Shown in pieces: positions 1 to 9,103 of a stretch of DNA of 64,000 bases; the first letter of the stretch is position 1, and every line of letters begins with the position of its first letter. A model generated the notes under the pieces. That model was not told where the DNA came from. It worked only from the letters and a program-made list of their open reading frames with translations, and ran no database searches. A program made the position numbers and the translations under genes. The DNA comes from Citrifermentans bemidjiense Bem. GTDB lineage: Bacteria > Desulfobacterota > Desulfuromonadia > Geobacterales > Geobacteraceae. Location: NCBI RefSeq assembly GCF_000020725.1, contig NC_011146.1, positions 1,239,501 through 1,303,500 on the forward strand. Direction: 5' to 3'.

Positions 1-398
1 AAGGCGCGGTCCTCAGCGCGAAGTTGAAATACCTCGATTCCTGGAATGCGTTCCGGCGCACGCATGCCTCTTTCTATCAGGAGGCGCTGGCCGAAGTTCG
101 GGCGCTAAGGATTCCCAAGGAGATGCCTTATGCCAAGCATGTCTACCATGTATTCGCGGTGCGCTCGCCGGACAGGGAGGGGCTGAAACAGGCGCTTAAC
201 GCCAGCGGTGTTGAGTGCGGGGTGCATTATCCCGTTCCGATCCACCTTCAGCAGGCTTATGCCGGCCGCGGCGAAGGCGAGGGAAGCTTTCCCGTGGCTG
301 AACGCGTCGCGAAGGAGCTACTGTCTCTCCCAATGTTCCCGGAGTTAACGACGGAGCAGGTCAGCTACATCTGTGACCAAATCAAGCGGTTCCACTAG
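1..398 (+). CDS. DegT/DnrJ/EryC1/StrS sugar aminotransferase, 3' end
   Basis: This is the C-terminal part of a PLP-dependent sugar aminotransferase; the 5' end and the catalytic lysine lie outside the window. The frame is open from base 3 and reads GAVLSAKLKYLDSWNAFRR, which matches the helix after the PLP-binding core in this family. The later HYPVPIHLQQAY segment and the ending LSLPMFPELTTEQV are also typical of the C-terminal domain. These enzymes place an amino group on a nucleotide-linked keto sugar, here presumably a precursor of the exopolysaccharide made by the genes that follow. The next gene begins 5 bases downstream, so they are probably co-transcribed. Confidence 0.88.
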   Translation, partial: GAVLSAKLKYLDSWNAFRRTHASFYQEALAEVRALRIPKEMPYAKHVYHVFAVRSPDREGLKQALNASGVECGVHYPVPIHLQQAYAGRGEGEGSFPVAERVAKELLSLPMFPELTTEQVSYICDQIKRFH

Positions 399-403
399 TT
401 CAT

Positions 404-1444
404 ATGGCCAATCTCACAGTGAAGCTGATAGACCCCCTGAAGGATGCGGGGGTGAGCCACTGGCTGGAACGCTGCCGGGAGACGACGATCTTTCACAGTG
501 CCAGCTGGGCCAGGCTTATGGTCGACAGCTATGGTTATCATCCCCTCTACTTTATGTTGTACGACTCGGGTACCTGCCGTGGCTGTCTCCCCGTGATGGA
601 GGTCGACAGTGTATTCACCGGCAAGCGCGGCGTCTGCCTTAGTTTTGCCGACTACTGTGGCGCCATTGTGGAGGGCGTGGACGATTTTGCGCTGCTGCTG
701 CAAGCGGTACTGGATTACGGCCGCTCCAGGAGATGGCGCTACGCCGAGTTCAGGGGAGAGGCGCGCCTGGTAAACGAGAGGGCGAGCGAGGTGTATGCGC
801 ACCACCTGATTGAACTCTCGCCGGATGAGGAGCTGATGTTGTCGCGGCTGAGAAAAAGCACTGCGAGGAGCATTCACAAGGCGGTCAAAGAGGGGGTCAC
901 TGTCGCTATCGGAACCTCGCTCCAGGAAACACTAGAATACTACCGGCTGCATTGCCTGACCCGCAGGCGCCAGGGGCTCCCGCCGCAGCCTAGGCGGTTC
1001 TTTGTTAACCTGCACCACCACCTTATCGGGAGAGGGCTCGGATTCACTGCTATTGCCCGGCAAGGTGACGCCACGGTGGCGGGTGTTGTCTGCCTCCACT
1101 TCGGTATGAACGCCATTTATAAATACGGCGCCTCCGACATCGAGCAGCAGCAATTGCGCGCCAACAACCTGCTGTTTTGGGAGTTGATCAAGAAGTGCGG
1201 TCGCGACGGTTTCCGTTTCCTGAGCCTGGGCAGGACCGATCCCAAAAACGAAGGGCTGTTGAACTTCAAAAACGGCTGGGGCGGGAACATGAGCGATCTC
1301 AATTACTACCGGTACGATTTCACTTCCGGCTCATTCGTAGCCGGTGAAGTAACGAACCTGGAGCCGTACCGGCAGTTGCTCAGGAAGTTGCCCGTGCCAC
1401 TGCTCCGGGCACTCGGGACGCTGGCTTACCGCCATCTTGGCTGA
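404..1444 (+). CDS. FemAB/GNAT-type acyl- or aminoacyltransferase
   Basis: The 346-residue protein has no signal peptide. Its second half (about residues 150-290) carries a BioF2/FemAB-like acetyltransferase domain: a basic helix RKSTARSIHKAVKEG, then AGVVCLHFGMNAIYKYGAS, and an ending LSLGRTDPKNEGLLNFKNGW that is typical of the FemAB-like proteins in exosortase/EPS loci. Family members transfer an acyl or aminoacyl group to a sugar or peptide; the acceptor cannot be read from sequence. It sits directly behind the sugar aminotransferase and ahead of the export genes, which suggests that it acylates an amino sugar of the polymer. The family call is good; the substrate is inference. Confidence 0.75.
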   Translation: MANLTVKLIDPLKDAGVSHWLERCRETTIFHSASWARLMVDSYGYHPLYFMLYDSGTCRGCLPVMEVDSVFTGKRGVCLSFADYCGAIVEGVDDFALLLQAVLDYGRSRRWRYAEFRGEARLVNERASEVYAHHLIELSPDEELMLSRLRKSTARSIHKAVKEGVTVAIGTSLQETLEYYRLHCLTRRRQGLPPQPRRFFVNLHHHLIGRGLGFTAIARQGDATVAGVVCLHFGMNAIYKYGASDIEQQQLRANNLLFWELIKKCGRDGFRFLSLGRTDPKNEGLLNFKNGWGGNMSDLNYYRYDFTSGSFVAGEVTNLEPYRQLLRKLPVPLLRALGTLAYRHLG

Positions 1445-1488
1445 GAGCTGGCAGGACTCCCATGCTGGGAGAAAGAGGGGGGGTACTA

Positions 1489-2172
1489 ATGAGAGCGGTA
1501 ACGATTGCCTTTTTTGCTATCTTGACCATAACCACCGGCTGCGTTTCCCGGACAGCGGTCCCTGCAGTGACCCCGCAGCCGCCTGCATATGCCATGAGCG
1601 AATATCGTATTCAGCCAGGGGACCTGCTGGACGTGAAGTTTTTCTACAACCCAGAGCTCAACGAATCCCTCACCGTTCGCCCGGATGGCCGCATTACGCT
1701 GCAGTTGGTAAATGATGTCGTGGCTGCGGGGCTAACGCCTGCCGAACTCACGATGAACCTGACCAAAGCTTACGCCCCGGAACTCACCAGCCCCAGGATC
1801 GCGGTCATCGTGAAGACCTCTGTGCTGGAGCGGGTTTTTGTTGACGGTGAAGTGTTCAAGGCGGGCCTAGTTAATTTGGTAGGCCCGACGACGGTGCTGC
1901 AGGCTATCTCCCAGGCCGGCGGCATGAAGGACTCTGCCAAGTCCGGTGAGGTGCTTCTGGTCCGCAAGGCGGCAGATAACTCGACACAGGTGATGCGGCT
2001 TGACGTCAAAAAGCTTAGGGAGGGAGTTGCGTCGCAGGACATTCTGCTGCGCTCTAACGATATTGTGTATGTTCCCAAATCCACCATCGCTAACATCAAC
2101 ACCTGGATCGACATGTACATCAGGAAGAACGTCCCGCTGCCGGTTGGCATAGGGTACGACCTAAGTAGGTAA
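1489..2172 (+). CDS. Polysaccharide export outer-membrane lipoprotein (Wza/GumB-like)
   Basis: I chose ATG 1489 rather than ATG 1462 because a strong Shine-Dalgarno run (agagggggg) sits just before it and it gives a clean lipoprotein signal: MRAVTIAFFAILTITTGC, with the lipid-modified Cys at residue 18. A Poly_export domain follows (SEYRIQPGDLLDVKFFYNPE, then VRPDGRITLQLVNDV), then an SLBB domain (VFVDGEVFKAGLVNLVG). At about 227 residues it is shorter than E. coli Wza but normal for GumB/EpsA-type proteins. It should form the outer-membrane exit pore of the polymer exporter with the Wzz/GumC protein encoded next. Confidence 0.93.
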   Translation: MRAVTIAFFAILTITTGCVSRTAVPAVTPQPPAYAMSEYRIQPGDLLDVKFFYNPELNESLTVRPDGRITLQLVNDVVAAGLTPAELTMNLTKAYAPELTSPRIAVIVKTSVLERVFVDGEVFKAGLVNLVGPTTVLQAISQAGGMKDSAKSGEVLLVRKAADNSTQVMRLDVKKLREGVASQDILLRSNDIVYVPKSTIANINTWIDMYIRKNVPLPVGIGYDLSR

Positions 2173-2200
2173 CACACAGAGAACATTCGGGTGACTTAAC

Positions 2201-3634
2201 ATGAGTCTGCTAGAGATATTGACACTGCTGTTCAAGCGGAAAAAAGCAATCATCGGGATTTTTCTGCTGCTTTTTGCCTCTGCCGCGGCTTATACGCTGG
2301 CCCAGGATCCGACCTATGAAGCCAAAGCCAGCATCTTAGTGAAGATGTTTCGTGAGGACCCTTCCAGACCTGGGATGGAAGCTGACGCGAACAACCTGCC
2401 TCGTATAGTGAGCCAAGACGAGGTTGTCAATGCGGAGATACAGATCCTGACCGGTCGTGAATTGGCGGAAAAGGTGATAGGGACGCTGAAGATGGAGGGA
2501 ATCTATCCCCACCTTGCCTCAGGGGAACTGCTGCCGGCCGCCCGTATGGACCAGGCCGTGCAAACCTTTGCCCAGAGCCTGCAAGTGCAGGGGGTCAGGA
2601 AATCCAACGTAATCGCTGTCTCTTTTCAGCACAACGACCCCGAAATGGCCGCCAAGGCTGTGAACCTGTTGATCGAGGCCTTTAAGGAGAAGCATCTTGC
2701 TGTGCACAGCGACCCGCAATCATCTTTCATTGCGAGCCAATTGGCCTCATTTGAGGTGAAGCTTAAGGAATCGGAGAAGCAATTGCAGGATTACCAGCAA
2801 CGAACTGGGGTCTATTCGATCGACGAGCAAAAAACCCTACTGTTGAGGCAGCACACCGAATTGGACTCAGCCTACCGGCAGGCGGTCACGAACGTTCGGG
2901 AAAACCAGGACAAGATTGCTTCCTTGAAGCTGCAGATGAAGTACATCACCGATAACAAGGACAGGTACACCCAAACCGAAAGGGACCGTATCATCATCGA
3001 GGCAAAATCAAAGTTATTAGAACTGCAGCTCAAGGAACAAGAGCTCAAGATGAAGTACACCGACAAAAACAAGCTGCTTGCCGACACAAGGAAGGAGTTG
3101 GAGGTTGTCAGCAAGTTCCTGAAGGACCAGGAAGAGATCATCATAGGGAAGGTGAAGACGGCGAATCCGGTTTACCAGAGCATGGAGACGGACCTGTTCC
3201 GCGTGCAGGCTGACCTGAAGTCGCAAACGGCAAGGGCCGACGCGCTTAAGTCCCAGTTGAGGCAGCTTGATGGGGAAATAGCTACACTTGATCGGAGCCA
3301 GAACCAGATTCAGGACCTGAAGCGGCAGATAGTGTTGAACGAAAAAAATTACATGGCTTACATGGAGAGGAACGAGGATGCACGCATCTCGGATGCGATG
3401 AACCGTCTGAAGTTGTCGAATATCAGCGTAATCCAGCAGGCAGTGGCACCGGCAAAGCCGATCAAGCCCAATATATCATTGACACTTGCCTTGGGTATGG
3501 TCTTCGGTATGGCCGCGGGACTCCTGTATGCCTATGCTGCGGAAAGACTCAGCCAGACATTCACGGATCCCAAAGGTGTGGAAAAGTACCTCGAACTGCC
3601 GGTTCTCGTGACAGTCCCGCTAAAAAAGGATTAA
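2201..3634 (+). CDS. Wzz/GumC-family chain-length and export protein
   Basis: This 477-residue inner-membrane protein has a Wzz N-terminus (MSLLEILTLLFKRKKAII, then a first membrane segment ending near residue 32), a long periplasmic coiled coil between about residues 165 and 400, and a second membrane segment near residues 428-447. The motif PAKPIKPN just before that last segment is typical of GumC/Wzc proteins. No kinase domain is fused to it; the P-loop partner is encoded separately at 4834. It sets chain length and bridges the membranes to the Wza-like pore. It is 28 bases after the pore gene and 3 bases before the ATPase gene, so the three form one operon. Confidence 0.92.
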   Translation: MSLLEILTLLFKRKKAIIGIFLLLFASAAAYTLAQDPTYEAKASILVKMFREDPSRPGMEADANNLPRIVSQDEVVNAEIQILTGRELAEKVIGTLKMEGIYPHLASGELLPAARMDQAVQTFAQSLQVQGVRKSNVIAVSFQHNDPEMAAKAVNLLIEAFKEKHLAVHSDPQSSFIASQLASFEVKLKESEKQLQDYQQRTGVYSIDEQKTLLLRQHTELDSAYRQAVTNVRENQDKIASLKLQMKYITDNKDRYTQTERDRIIIEAKSKLLELQLKEQELKMKYTDKNKLLADTRKELEVVSKFLKDQEEIIIGKVKTANPVYQSMETDLFRVQADLKSQTARADALKSQLRQLDGEIATLDRSQNQIQDLKRQIVLNEKNYMAYMERNEDARISDAMNRLKLSNISVIQQAVAPAKPIKPNISLTLALGMVFGMAAGLLYAYAAERLSQTFTDPKGVEKYLELPVLVTVPLKKD

Positions 3635-3637
3635 GCC

Positions 3638-4804
3638 ATGTATCTCAACTTCTACAACCTCGATAAAGAACCTTTCCAGATAACTCCGGACCCCGCGTTC
3701 CTGTACCTGAGCAGCGTGCATAAGGAGGCGCTTGCTTCCATCATCTACGGAGTCGAAAAAAGAAAGGGGTTCATACTGATTACGGGTGCGGTAGGAGTGG
3801 GGAAGACAACCATTCTAAGGGCTTATCTGGAAAAGGCCGAGGCCCAACATCTCAAGACCATCTACTTGTTTAACGCGAACATCTCCTACCTTAACCTGCT
3901 GAAGTACATTTTCGCTGAGCTCAACATGACGCCCCAATCCAACGAAGTTTCCGACTTGGTGAACCAACTGCACCAGAGGCTACTCTACTACTACCGTGAA
4001 GGGCGCAACATCCTGCTGGTCATAGACGAGGCCCAGAACATGCCCGTCGACACACTCGAAAACCTCCGCATGTTATCGAACTTCGAGACGGATACGGACA
4101 AGCTCATCCAGATCGTGTTCTGCGCGCAATCGGAATTCGAGAAGACTCTGAGTTTGGGGGAACTGAAGCAACTCAAGCAACGCATCGCGGTGAAGGCTAC
4201 CATCTCCCCTCTCACCAGGGAGGAAGGTATCACCTACATCCATCATCGGTTGAAAACGGCTGGCGACAAGGATTGCATCATTTTCACCAACGGAGCTTTG
4301 AACCAGATCGTGCAGGCCTCGCGCGGAATTCCCCGGGTCATCAACGTACTCTGCGACAACAGCCTGATTACCGCCTTCGGTTACGGCAAGAAGAGGGTGG
4401 GCAGCGGCATCGTGCGGGAGATTACCCGGGATTTCGGGCTGGAGAATCCTCTGTATTTCAGGTGTGGCGTCTTTTTGATGATGCTGCTGCTCATGGCCGC
4501 AGCTTTCTTCGGAATGCGTCAAATGACGTCCTTGATGGCTGCGAAAGCTCCTGTTGGCGCGCAAGCGACGACGGCGGCTCCGCAGGCCCGATTGGTGCCT
4601 ATTTCTGAACGAACTGCCGGGGACAAACGGGCACTCAGGAGGGTGGTCCAACGGGGAGACACTTTGGCGAAGATGATAAAAGAGGTTTACGGCGAGGTCG
4701 ACGCTGACAAAATCAGGCGAGTTAAAGAAGCCAACCCGAGCATTGTGGATGAAAACGTAATCGTGGAAGGGGGAATTATCTCATTCCCATACCGCAACCG
4801 CTGA
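3638..4804 (+). CDS. ExeA-like AAA ATPase with membrane segment and LysM domain
   Basis: The 388-residue protein starts with the ExeA/XrtA-associated motif MYLNFYNLDKEPFQITPDP. Walker A is GAVGVGKT at residues 50-57 and Walker B is NILLVIDEA at about 124-132. A single membrane segment lies at about 276-293. The periplasmic tail, about 335-385, reads RRVVQRGDTLAKMIKEVYG and KEANPSIVDENVIVEGG, a LysM-like peptidoglycan-binding repeat. Known relatives couple cytoplasmic ATP hydrolysis to secretion or EPS export across the cell wall. Its position between the Wzz protein and the CpsD-like protein supports a role in the exporter. No exosortase is visible in this window. Confidence 0.87.
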   Translation: MYLNFYNLDKEPFQITPDPAFLYLSSVHKEALASIIYGVEKRKGFILITGAVGVGKTTILRAYLEKAEAQHLKTIYLFNANISYLNLLKYIFAELNMTPQSNEVSDLVNQLHQRLLYYYREGRNILLVIDEAQNMPVDTLENLRMLSNFETDTDKLIQIVFCAQSEFEKTLSLGELKQLKQRIAVKATISPLTREEGITYIHHRLKTAGDKDCIIFTNGALNQIVQASRGIPRVINVLCDNSLITAFGYGKKRVGSGIVREITRDFGLENPLYFRCGVFLMMLLLMAAAFFGMRQMTSLMAAKAPVGAQATTAAPQARLVPISERTAGDKRALRRVVQRGDTLAKMIKEVYGEVDADKIRRVKEANPSIVDENVIVEGGIISFPYRNR

Positions 4805-4833
4805 TCCACAGACTCACGTGACAGGGGAGTGCC

Positions 4834-5556
4834 ATGAGCAATATTCATGAAGCTTTGGAGCAGGCGCGCCGAGAGAAGAGCTGCTCCACAGTATCCTCGC
4901 AAATAGCCTTAGAGGCCCAAGTGGTCCGTGGTTTCTCTTTAGCGGATGAAATGTCCAAACTGCACCACCAGATTGGACTCATATTGGCTGACGGCTCCTA
5001 TAAAGTGCTTCAGTTCGTTGGCTGCAGCCATCGTGCGGGTGTCTCCACTATAGTGCGCGAGTTTGCCTCGGCGGCCGTTAACCACTACGGGAAATCCGTG
5101 CTCATCCTTGATCCCTCATGCCAGGAACTGGAGCGGAGGATAAATTTCAACGTCACCTGCGAATTCGGCTGGTTCGATACGGACAAGGACGAACTCCCCG
5201 ACAAGGCTTTTTTCCGGTTCGGCGACTCCAATCTCTACTTCGCGCCCATATCCGTTCATGCCTCGTTGGTGGCCCCTTCCAAAAACATAGACAGGAACCT
5301 GGACCTTTGGGCGAAGCTCAGGGAGAGGTTCGATCTCATCCTAATCGATTCTTCCTCCGGTCCCAAAAGACAGGAGGCAGTGGATTCCTTTCACAATGTG
5401 GACGGGATCATCCTGGTCCTTGAAGCTGGCAAAACGCGCCGTGAAAGCGCCGAAGGTGTGAAGAAAAAGATACAGGCCGCCGGTGGTGTGATCCTTGGTG
5501 CAGTATTCAACAAGAGGCAGTACTACATTCCGGACTTCATCTACAAAAAGCTTTAA
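4834..5556 (+). CDS. CpsD/CapB-like P-loop protein of EPS export
   Basis: The protein is 240 residues with a short N-terminal helix (MSNIHEALEQARREK) as in BY-kinase-type partners of Wzz proteins. The P-loop reads GCSHRAGVST at about 63-72, so the usual lysine of GKST is valine. The second Walker motif VLILDPS is at 89-95. It ends YIPDFIYKKL, the tail usual for this subfamily, and lacks a tyrosine-rich C-terminus. It probably controls polymer length or initiation through contact with the separate Wzz protein, though the altered P-loop makes classical tyrosine-kinase activity uncertain. It follows the ATPase gene by 29 bases. Confidence 0.82.
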   Translation: MSNIHEALEQARREKSCSTVSSQIALEAQVVRGFSLADEMSKLHHQIGLILADGSYKVLQFVGCSHRAGVSTIVREFASAAVNHYGKSVLILDPSCQELERRINFNVTCEFGWFDTDKDELPDKAFFRFGDSNLYFAPISVHASLVAPSKNIDRNLDLWAKLRERFDLILIDSSSGPKRQEAVDSFHNVDGIILVLEAGKTRRESAEGVKKKIQAAGGVILGAVFNKRQYYIPDFIYKKL

Positions 5557-5621
5557 CTACTCCGCTGGGCGGCAGGAGCTTCCTGGATGCCCCCATGAGA
5601 ATTACACAGTAAGAGGTCGCA

Positions 5622-6671
5622 ATGCGAAAGGATAAAAAGACCATCTGGATAGACATGGATAATTCGCCGCATGTACCTTTCTTCAGGCCGATCATCGGCG
5701 AACTCGAGGCACGGGGGTACGAGGTGATGTTGACGGCTCGGGATTGCTTCCAGGTCTGTAAATTGGCCGACTTATACAAGATGGATTACCGAAAAGTCGG
5801 AGTCCACTACGGCAAGAACAAGATCATGAAGGGGATTGGGCTGCTGCTGAGGTCGGCGCAGCTTGCTTCATACGTTTTAAAAAGGAGTCCGGACCTTGCA
5901 CTTTCCCACGGGTCGCGCTCGCAGATGATCCTTTCCTCGGTGCTGCACATTCCCACCGTGATGATGACAGACTATGAATATGCCAAGAGTATTCCCTTTT
6001 TTCGCCCTGACTGGCTGATCATTCCGGAGATGATCCCGGACAGCAGTGTGTGCGACCGCCCCGGCAAAATCCTGCGCTACTCCGGGTTGAAGGAGGATGT
6101 CTACGTGCCGGGGTTCCAGCCCGAGCAGGGAGTCCTGGACCAACTGCGCCTTGACCCGACCAAAGTCATCGTTATTGTTCGCCCTCCTGCCACAGAGGCG
6201 CATTATTTCAAGGAGGAAAGCCTGCGACTGTTCGAGGAGGCAATGTCCTGGCTCGGGACAGTGGAACAGGTGAGCGTCATCCTACTGCCGCGCAACAGCG
6301 GGCAGGCGGACTTCGTTACAAGTAAATGGCCGCAACTGCTGCAGAGCGGGAAGGTGAAAATCCCCGATCAGGTGATCCCCGGGCTCAACCTGATCTGGTA
6401 CTCGGATCTGGTGATAAGCGGCGGGGGTACCATGAACCGTGAGGCAGCGGCGTTGGGGGTGCCGGTCTACAGTATCTTCCGAGGAGAAATAGGTTCCATC
6501 GACAGGCACCTATCCGATACCGGGCGCTTGACCATGATCGGGAGCGCTGAGGAACTGCGGACCAAGGTGGAACTCAAGAAAAGAAAGCGCTCGCAGGCTT
6601 ACCAACCGCCGAACCGCCCTGCGTTGAAACAGATTGTCGACATCCTGCACGTCATCCTGAACCAGGTTTAA
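5622..6671 (+). CDS. DUF354 family protein, glycosyltransferase-like fold
   Basis: This 349-residue cytoplasmic protein begins KTIWIDMDNSPHVPFFRPII, the hallmark N-terminus of DUF354 proteins, which share the two-domain GT-B-like fold of UDP-GlcNAc 2-epimerase and MurG. The segment DLVISGGGTMNREAAALGVP at about residues 263-282 matches the nucleotide-sugar binding loop of this superfamily. No specific reaction is established for the family. Within the EPS locus it could act as a glycosyltransferase or sugar epimerase. The ATG is preceded by a weak ribosome site (aagaggt). Confidence 0.75.
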   Translation: MRKDKKTIWIDMDNSPHVPFFRPIIGELEARGYEVMLTARDCFQVCKLADLYKMDYRKVGVHYGKNKIMKGIGLLLRSAQLASYVLKRSPDLALSHGSRSQMILSSVLHIPTVMMTDYEYAKSIPFFRPDWLIIPEMIPDSSVCDRPGKILRYSGLKEDVYVPGFQPEQGVLDQLRLDPTKVIVIVRPPATEAHYFKEESLRLFEEAMSWLGTVEQVSVILLPRNSGQADFVTSKWPQLLQSGKVKIPDQVIPGLNLIWYSDLVISGGGTMNREAAALGVPVYSIFRGEIGSIDRHLSDTGRLTMIGSAEELRTKVELKKRKRSQAYQPPNRPALKQIVDILHVILNQV

Positions 6672-6880
6672 AAGACGGCGCGCCGCCAGGAGACCACTGC
6701 TTGGACAGTAAGTCCGTGCGCCGAGAAAAGGCGACATAAGCTGCACCAATCTTCTTCGCTGTCGCTGACCTGCCTCACTTCCCCGTTGTTTCCGGTGGGT
6801 AACTTTTGCAACAACACATTTCAACTGCTGACTCCGGAAGAGAGGTTCTGCCTCACTGCCACCTGGAGCCGGAGGGAGTC

Positions 6881-8074
6881 ATGATGGATGACACCAAGAA
6901 AGGCGCCGATCTGATGGCGATACTGAAGGGGCCCCTTGACGAACTTTTCCGCTACTGCAAGGAGAACGACTGGGCGGGGTTCGACCCCTACGATGGGCTG
7001 AACAGTCTTGTATATCAGGCTACACCTCTCAAAAACAGCAAGCTCTGCAGGATTGCGCTGATCCAGGCACTGAAACGCCTGCCGGTGAACCTTAGACCGC
7101 TACTAATGGTGCCACGCCTACAGAATCCCAAGGCCCTTGCCCTTTTCCTGAGCGCGTTCGTGAAGTTGTCTAAGCTAGGCTTGCTGAAGGATGAAGGACT
7201 CATTCAGGCGATGACAGAACTTCTGGCGGCTCTGCGCTCGCCGGGAAACCGGTACTGGAACTGGGGATACAGCTTTCCTTGGCAGACGCGGGGAGAGTTG
7301 GTGCCGCAGGGGGGTGCCAATCTTGTGTGCACCGTGTTCGTCGCCAACGCACTTCTAGATGCCTTCTACTTGACCAGCGATCCCCGCTGCATCGAGATGG
7401 CCGGCAGCGCGGCTGACTATCTTCTGGACGAACTGTATTGGACCCAAGGGGGGGAACTAGCCTGCTTCAGCTATCCCCTTCCCACTACGCACGTTCCCAT
7501 CCACAACGCCAACTTTATGGGGGCTGCCTTGCTGTGCCGGTTGGCGAAATACTGTGGTGGCAAGAGATACCGCGATTCGGCCCTGAAGGTGGCGCGGTAC
7601 TCGGCCGCCAGGCAGCAACCGGACGGGGCCTGGGGGTACGGCGAATCACCCAGCCAGGGCTGGGTCGACAACTTCCACACCGGGTACAATCTCTGCGCGC
7701 TTCACACCATCGGCCACTGCGCGGAAACCGGGGAGTTCCAGGGGGTACTGCGGCTAGGCTTCGATTTTTACCGGAAAAACTTTTTCAGGCAGGACGGCGC
7801 CCCGAAGTACTACCATAATAGGATCTATCCAATCGACATCCATAGCGTGGCCCAGAGCATCATCACCATGCTCGAGTTGAAGGAACTGAGTGAGCAGAAC
7901 CTTCCCCAGGCCCGGTCGGTCCTCACCTGGGCGCTGGATAATATGTGGGATGACAACGGGTACTTCTATTACCAACTCTATCCGTTGTTCAAAAACAAGA
8001 TCTCTTACATGAGGTGGTCCCAGGCTTGGATGCTCTTGGCTCTTGCTACTTTTGCCGAGCACGTTCAGGAGTGA
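6881..8074 (+). CDS. VpsJ-like polysaccharide biosynthesis protein (alpha/alpha toroid)
   Basis: The start is taken at ATG 6881 (ATG 6884 is also possible), because ggaggga lies 4 bases before it; a TTG 75 bases upstream has no such site. The 397-residue product has repeated helical hairpins with aromatic and glycine-rich turns (YWNWGYSFPWQTRGELVPQG, WGYGESPSQGWVDNFHTGYN, YYHNRIYPIDIHSVAQ), as in alpha/alpha-toroid glycosidases, epimerases and lyases. It resembles VpsJ-type proteins of EPS loci. It has no signal peptide. The chemistry is unknown; it may modify a lipid-linked repeat unit or a sugar donor in the cytoplasm. Confidence 0.7.
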   Translation: MMDDTKKGADLMAILKGPLDELFRYCKENDWAGFDPYDGLNSLVYQATPLKNSKLCRIALIQALKRLPVNLRPLLMVPRLQNPKALALFLSAFVKLSKLGLLKDEGLIQAMTELLAALRSPGNRYWNWGYSFPWQTRGELVPQGGANLVCTVFVANALLDAFYLTSDPRCIEMAGSAADYLLDELYWTQGGELACFSYPLPTTHVPIHNANFMGAALLCRLAKYCGGKRYRDSALKVARYSAARQQPDGAWGYGESPSQGWVDNFHTGYNLCALHTIGHCAETGEFQGVLRLGFDFYRKNFFRQDGAPKYYHNRIYPIDIHSVAQSIITMLELKELSEQNLPQARSVLTWALDNMWDDNGYFYYQLYPLFKNKISYMRWSQAWMLLALATFAEHVQE

Positions 8075-8092
8075 ACTGAAAAGAGGTGTCTA

Positions 8093-9031
8093 ATGAAACG
8101 GAATACTCAACTGCCGCTATCGGATACCTTGAAGCCTGACAGTCGCTGCCGCTATGTTCTCATCACGCCTGCCCGCAATGAGGAGAAGTACATCGAATTG
8201 ACGATCCAGTCCATGATTCGCCAGACCGTTAGGCCGATGAAATGGGTTATCGTGAGCGACGGATCCACCGACAGGACGGATGAAATAGCAGGAAAGTACC
8301 TGCCTGAGCACCCATGGATGGAACTGATCCGAACACCGGAAAGGGAGAGCCGTAATTTCGGAGGGAAGGTGCGAGCCTTTAACGCCGGCTATGAAAGCGT
8401 CAGGTCCCTTCCCTTTGAGTTCGTCGGTAACCTAGACGCCGACATCTCTTTCAGTCCCGATCTCTTCGAATTCTTATTAGGCAAGTTCGCCGACAACCCA
8501 AAGTTGGGTGTTGCCGGTGCCGCTCTTATGGAAAAAGGGTCCGTTGTCTACGATTACGATATCGTCAACGTTGAGCACGTCTCCGGGGCGTGTCAACTCT
8601 TTCGGCGTAGCTGCTATGAGCAGATCGGCGGGTATCAAAGCATCAAGGGGGGCGGGATCGACTGGACCGCTGTGACCACTGCACGCATGATGGGGTGGCA
8701 GACCAGGACCTTCCCCGAAAACAGCTTCCTCCACCATCGGACGATGGGGACAGGGAAGGGGAGCGTGCTTGGCTCCCGTTTCAGGTTCGGCAAACAGGAC
8801 TACTACCTCGGAGGGCACCCCGTTTGGGAAATCTTCCGCGGTTTATACCAGATGACAAAGGAGCCGTACCTGGTAGGTGGAGCATTTCTACTCAGCGGGT
8901 ACGTATGGGGGTGGTTGAGCGGCACGAAGCGCCCGATTTCGGACCAGTTGGTAGCATTTCGGCGCAAGGAACAGATGGAACGTTTAAAGCAGATTGCTCG
9001 TCGCAAACTCCTTCCCGCCAGCGAACCGTAG
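8093..9031 (+). CDS. Glycosyltransferase family 2
   Basis: A GT2 (GT-A fold) enzyme of 312 residues. The N-terminal Rossmann segment is VLITPARNEEKYIELTIQSM with WVIVSDGSTDRTDEIA, and the metal-binding DxD is the DAD of FVGNLDADISF near residue 120. The acceptor-site ED-type motif is replaced by GGGIDWTAVTTARMMGWQT. A hydrophobic segment near residues 258-277 may dock the protein at the membrane. It presumably adds one sugar of the EPS repeat unit to a lipid-linked intermediate. It starts 18 bases after the VpsJ-like gene, with aaaagaggtg as ribosome site. Confidence 0.88.
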   Translation: MKRNTQLPLSDTLKPDSRCRYVLITPARNEEKYIELTIQSMIRQTVRPMKWVIVSDGSTDRTDEIAGKYLPEHPWMELIRTPERESRNFGGKVRAFNAGYESVRSLPFEFVGNLDADISFSPDLFEFLLGKFADNPKLGVAGAALMEKGSVVYDYDIVNVEHVSGACQLFRRSCYEQIGGYQSIKGGGIDWTAVTTARMMGWQTRTFPENSFLHHRTMGTGKGSVLGSRFRFGKQDYYLGGHPVWEIFRGLYQMTKEPYLVGGAFLLSGYVWGWLSGTKRPISDQLVAFRRKEQMERLKQIARRKLLPASEP

Positions 9032-9103
9032 GCCCTGAAAAAAAGTCATTTGGCAGGAATCGTCGTAACGCCCCCCAATGGAGGTTCACAAGGAGAACGC
9101 GGG

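Noticed and set aside
6806-6880. Upstream TTG start of the VpsJ-like gene
   Set aside because: It has no ribosome site and adds residues unlike the family; ATG 6881 has a strong site.
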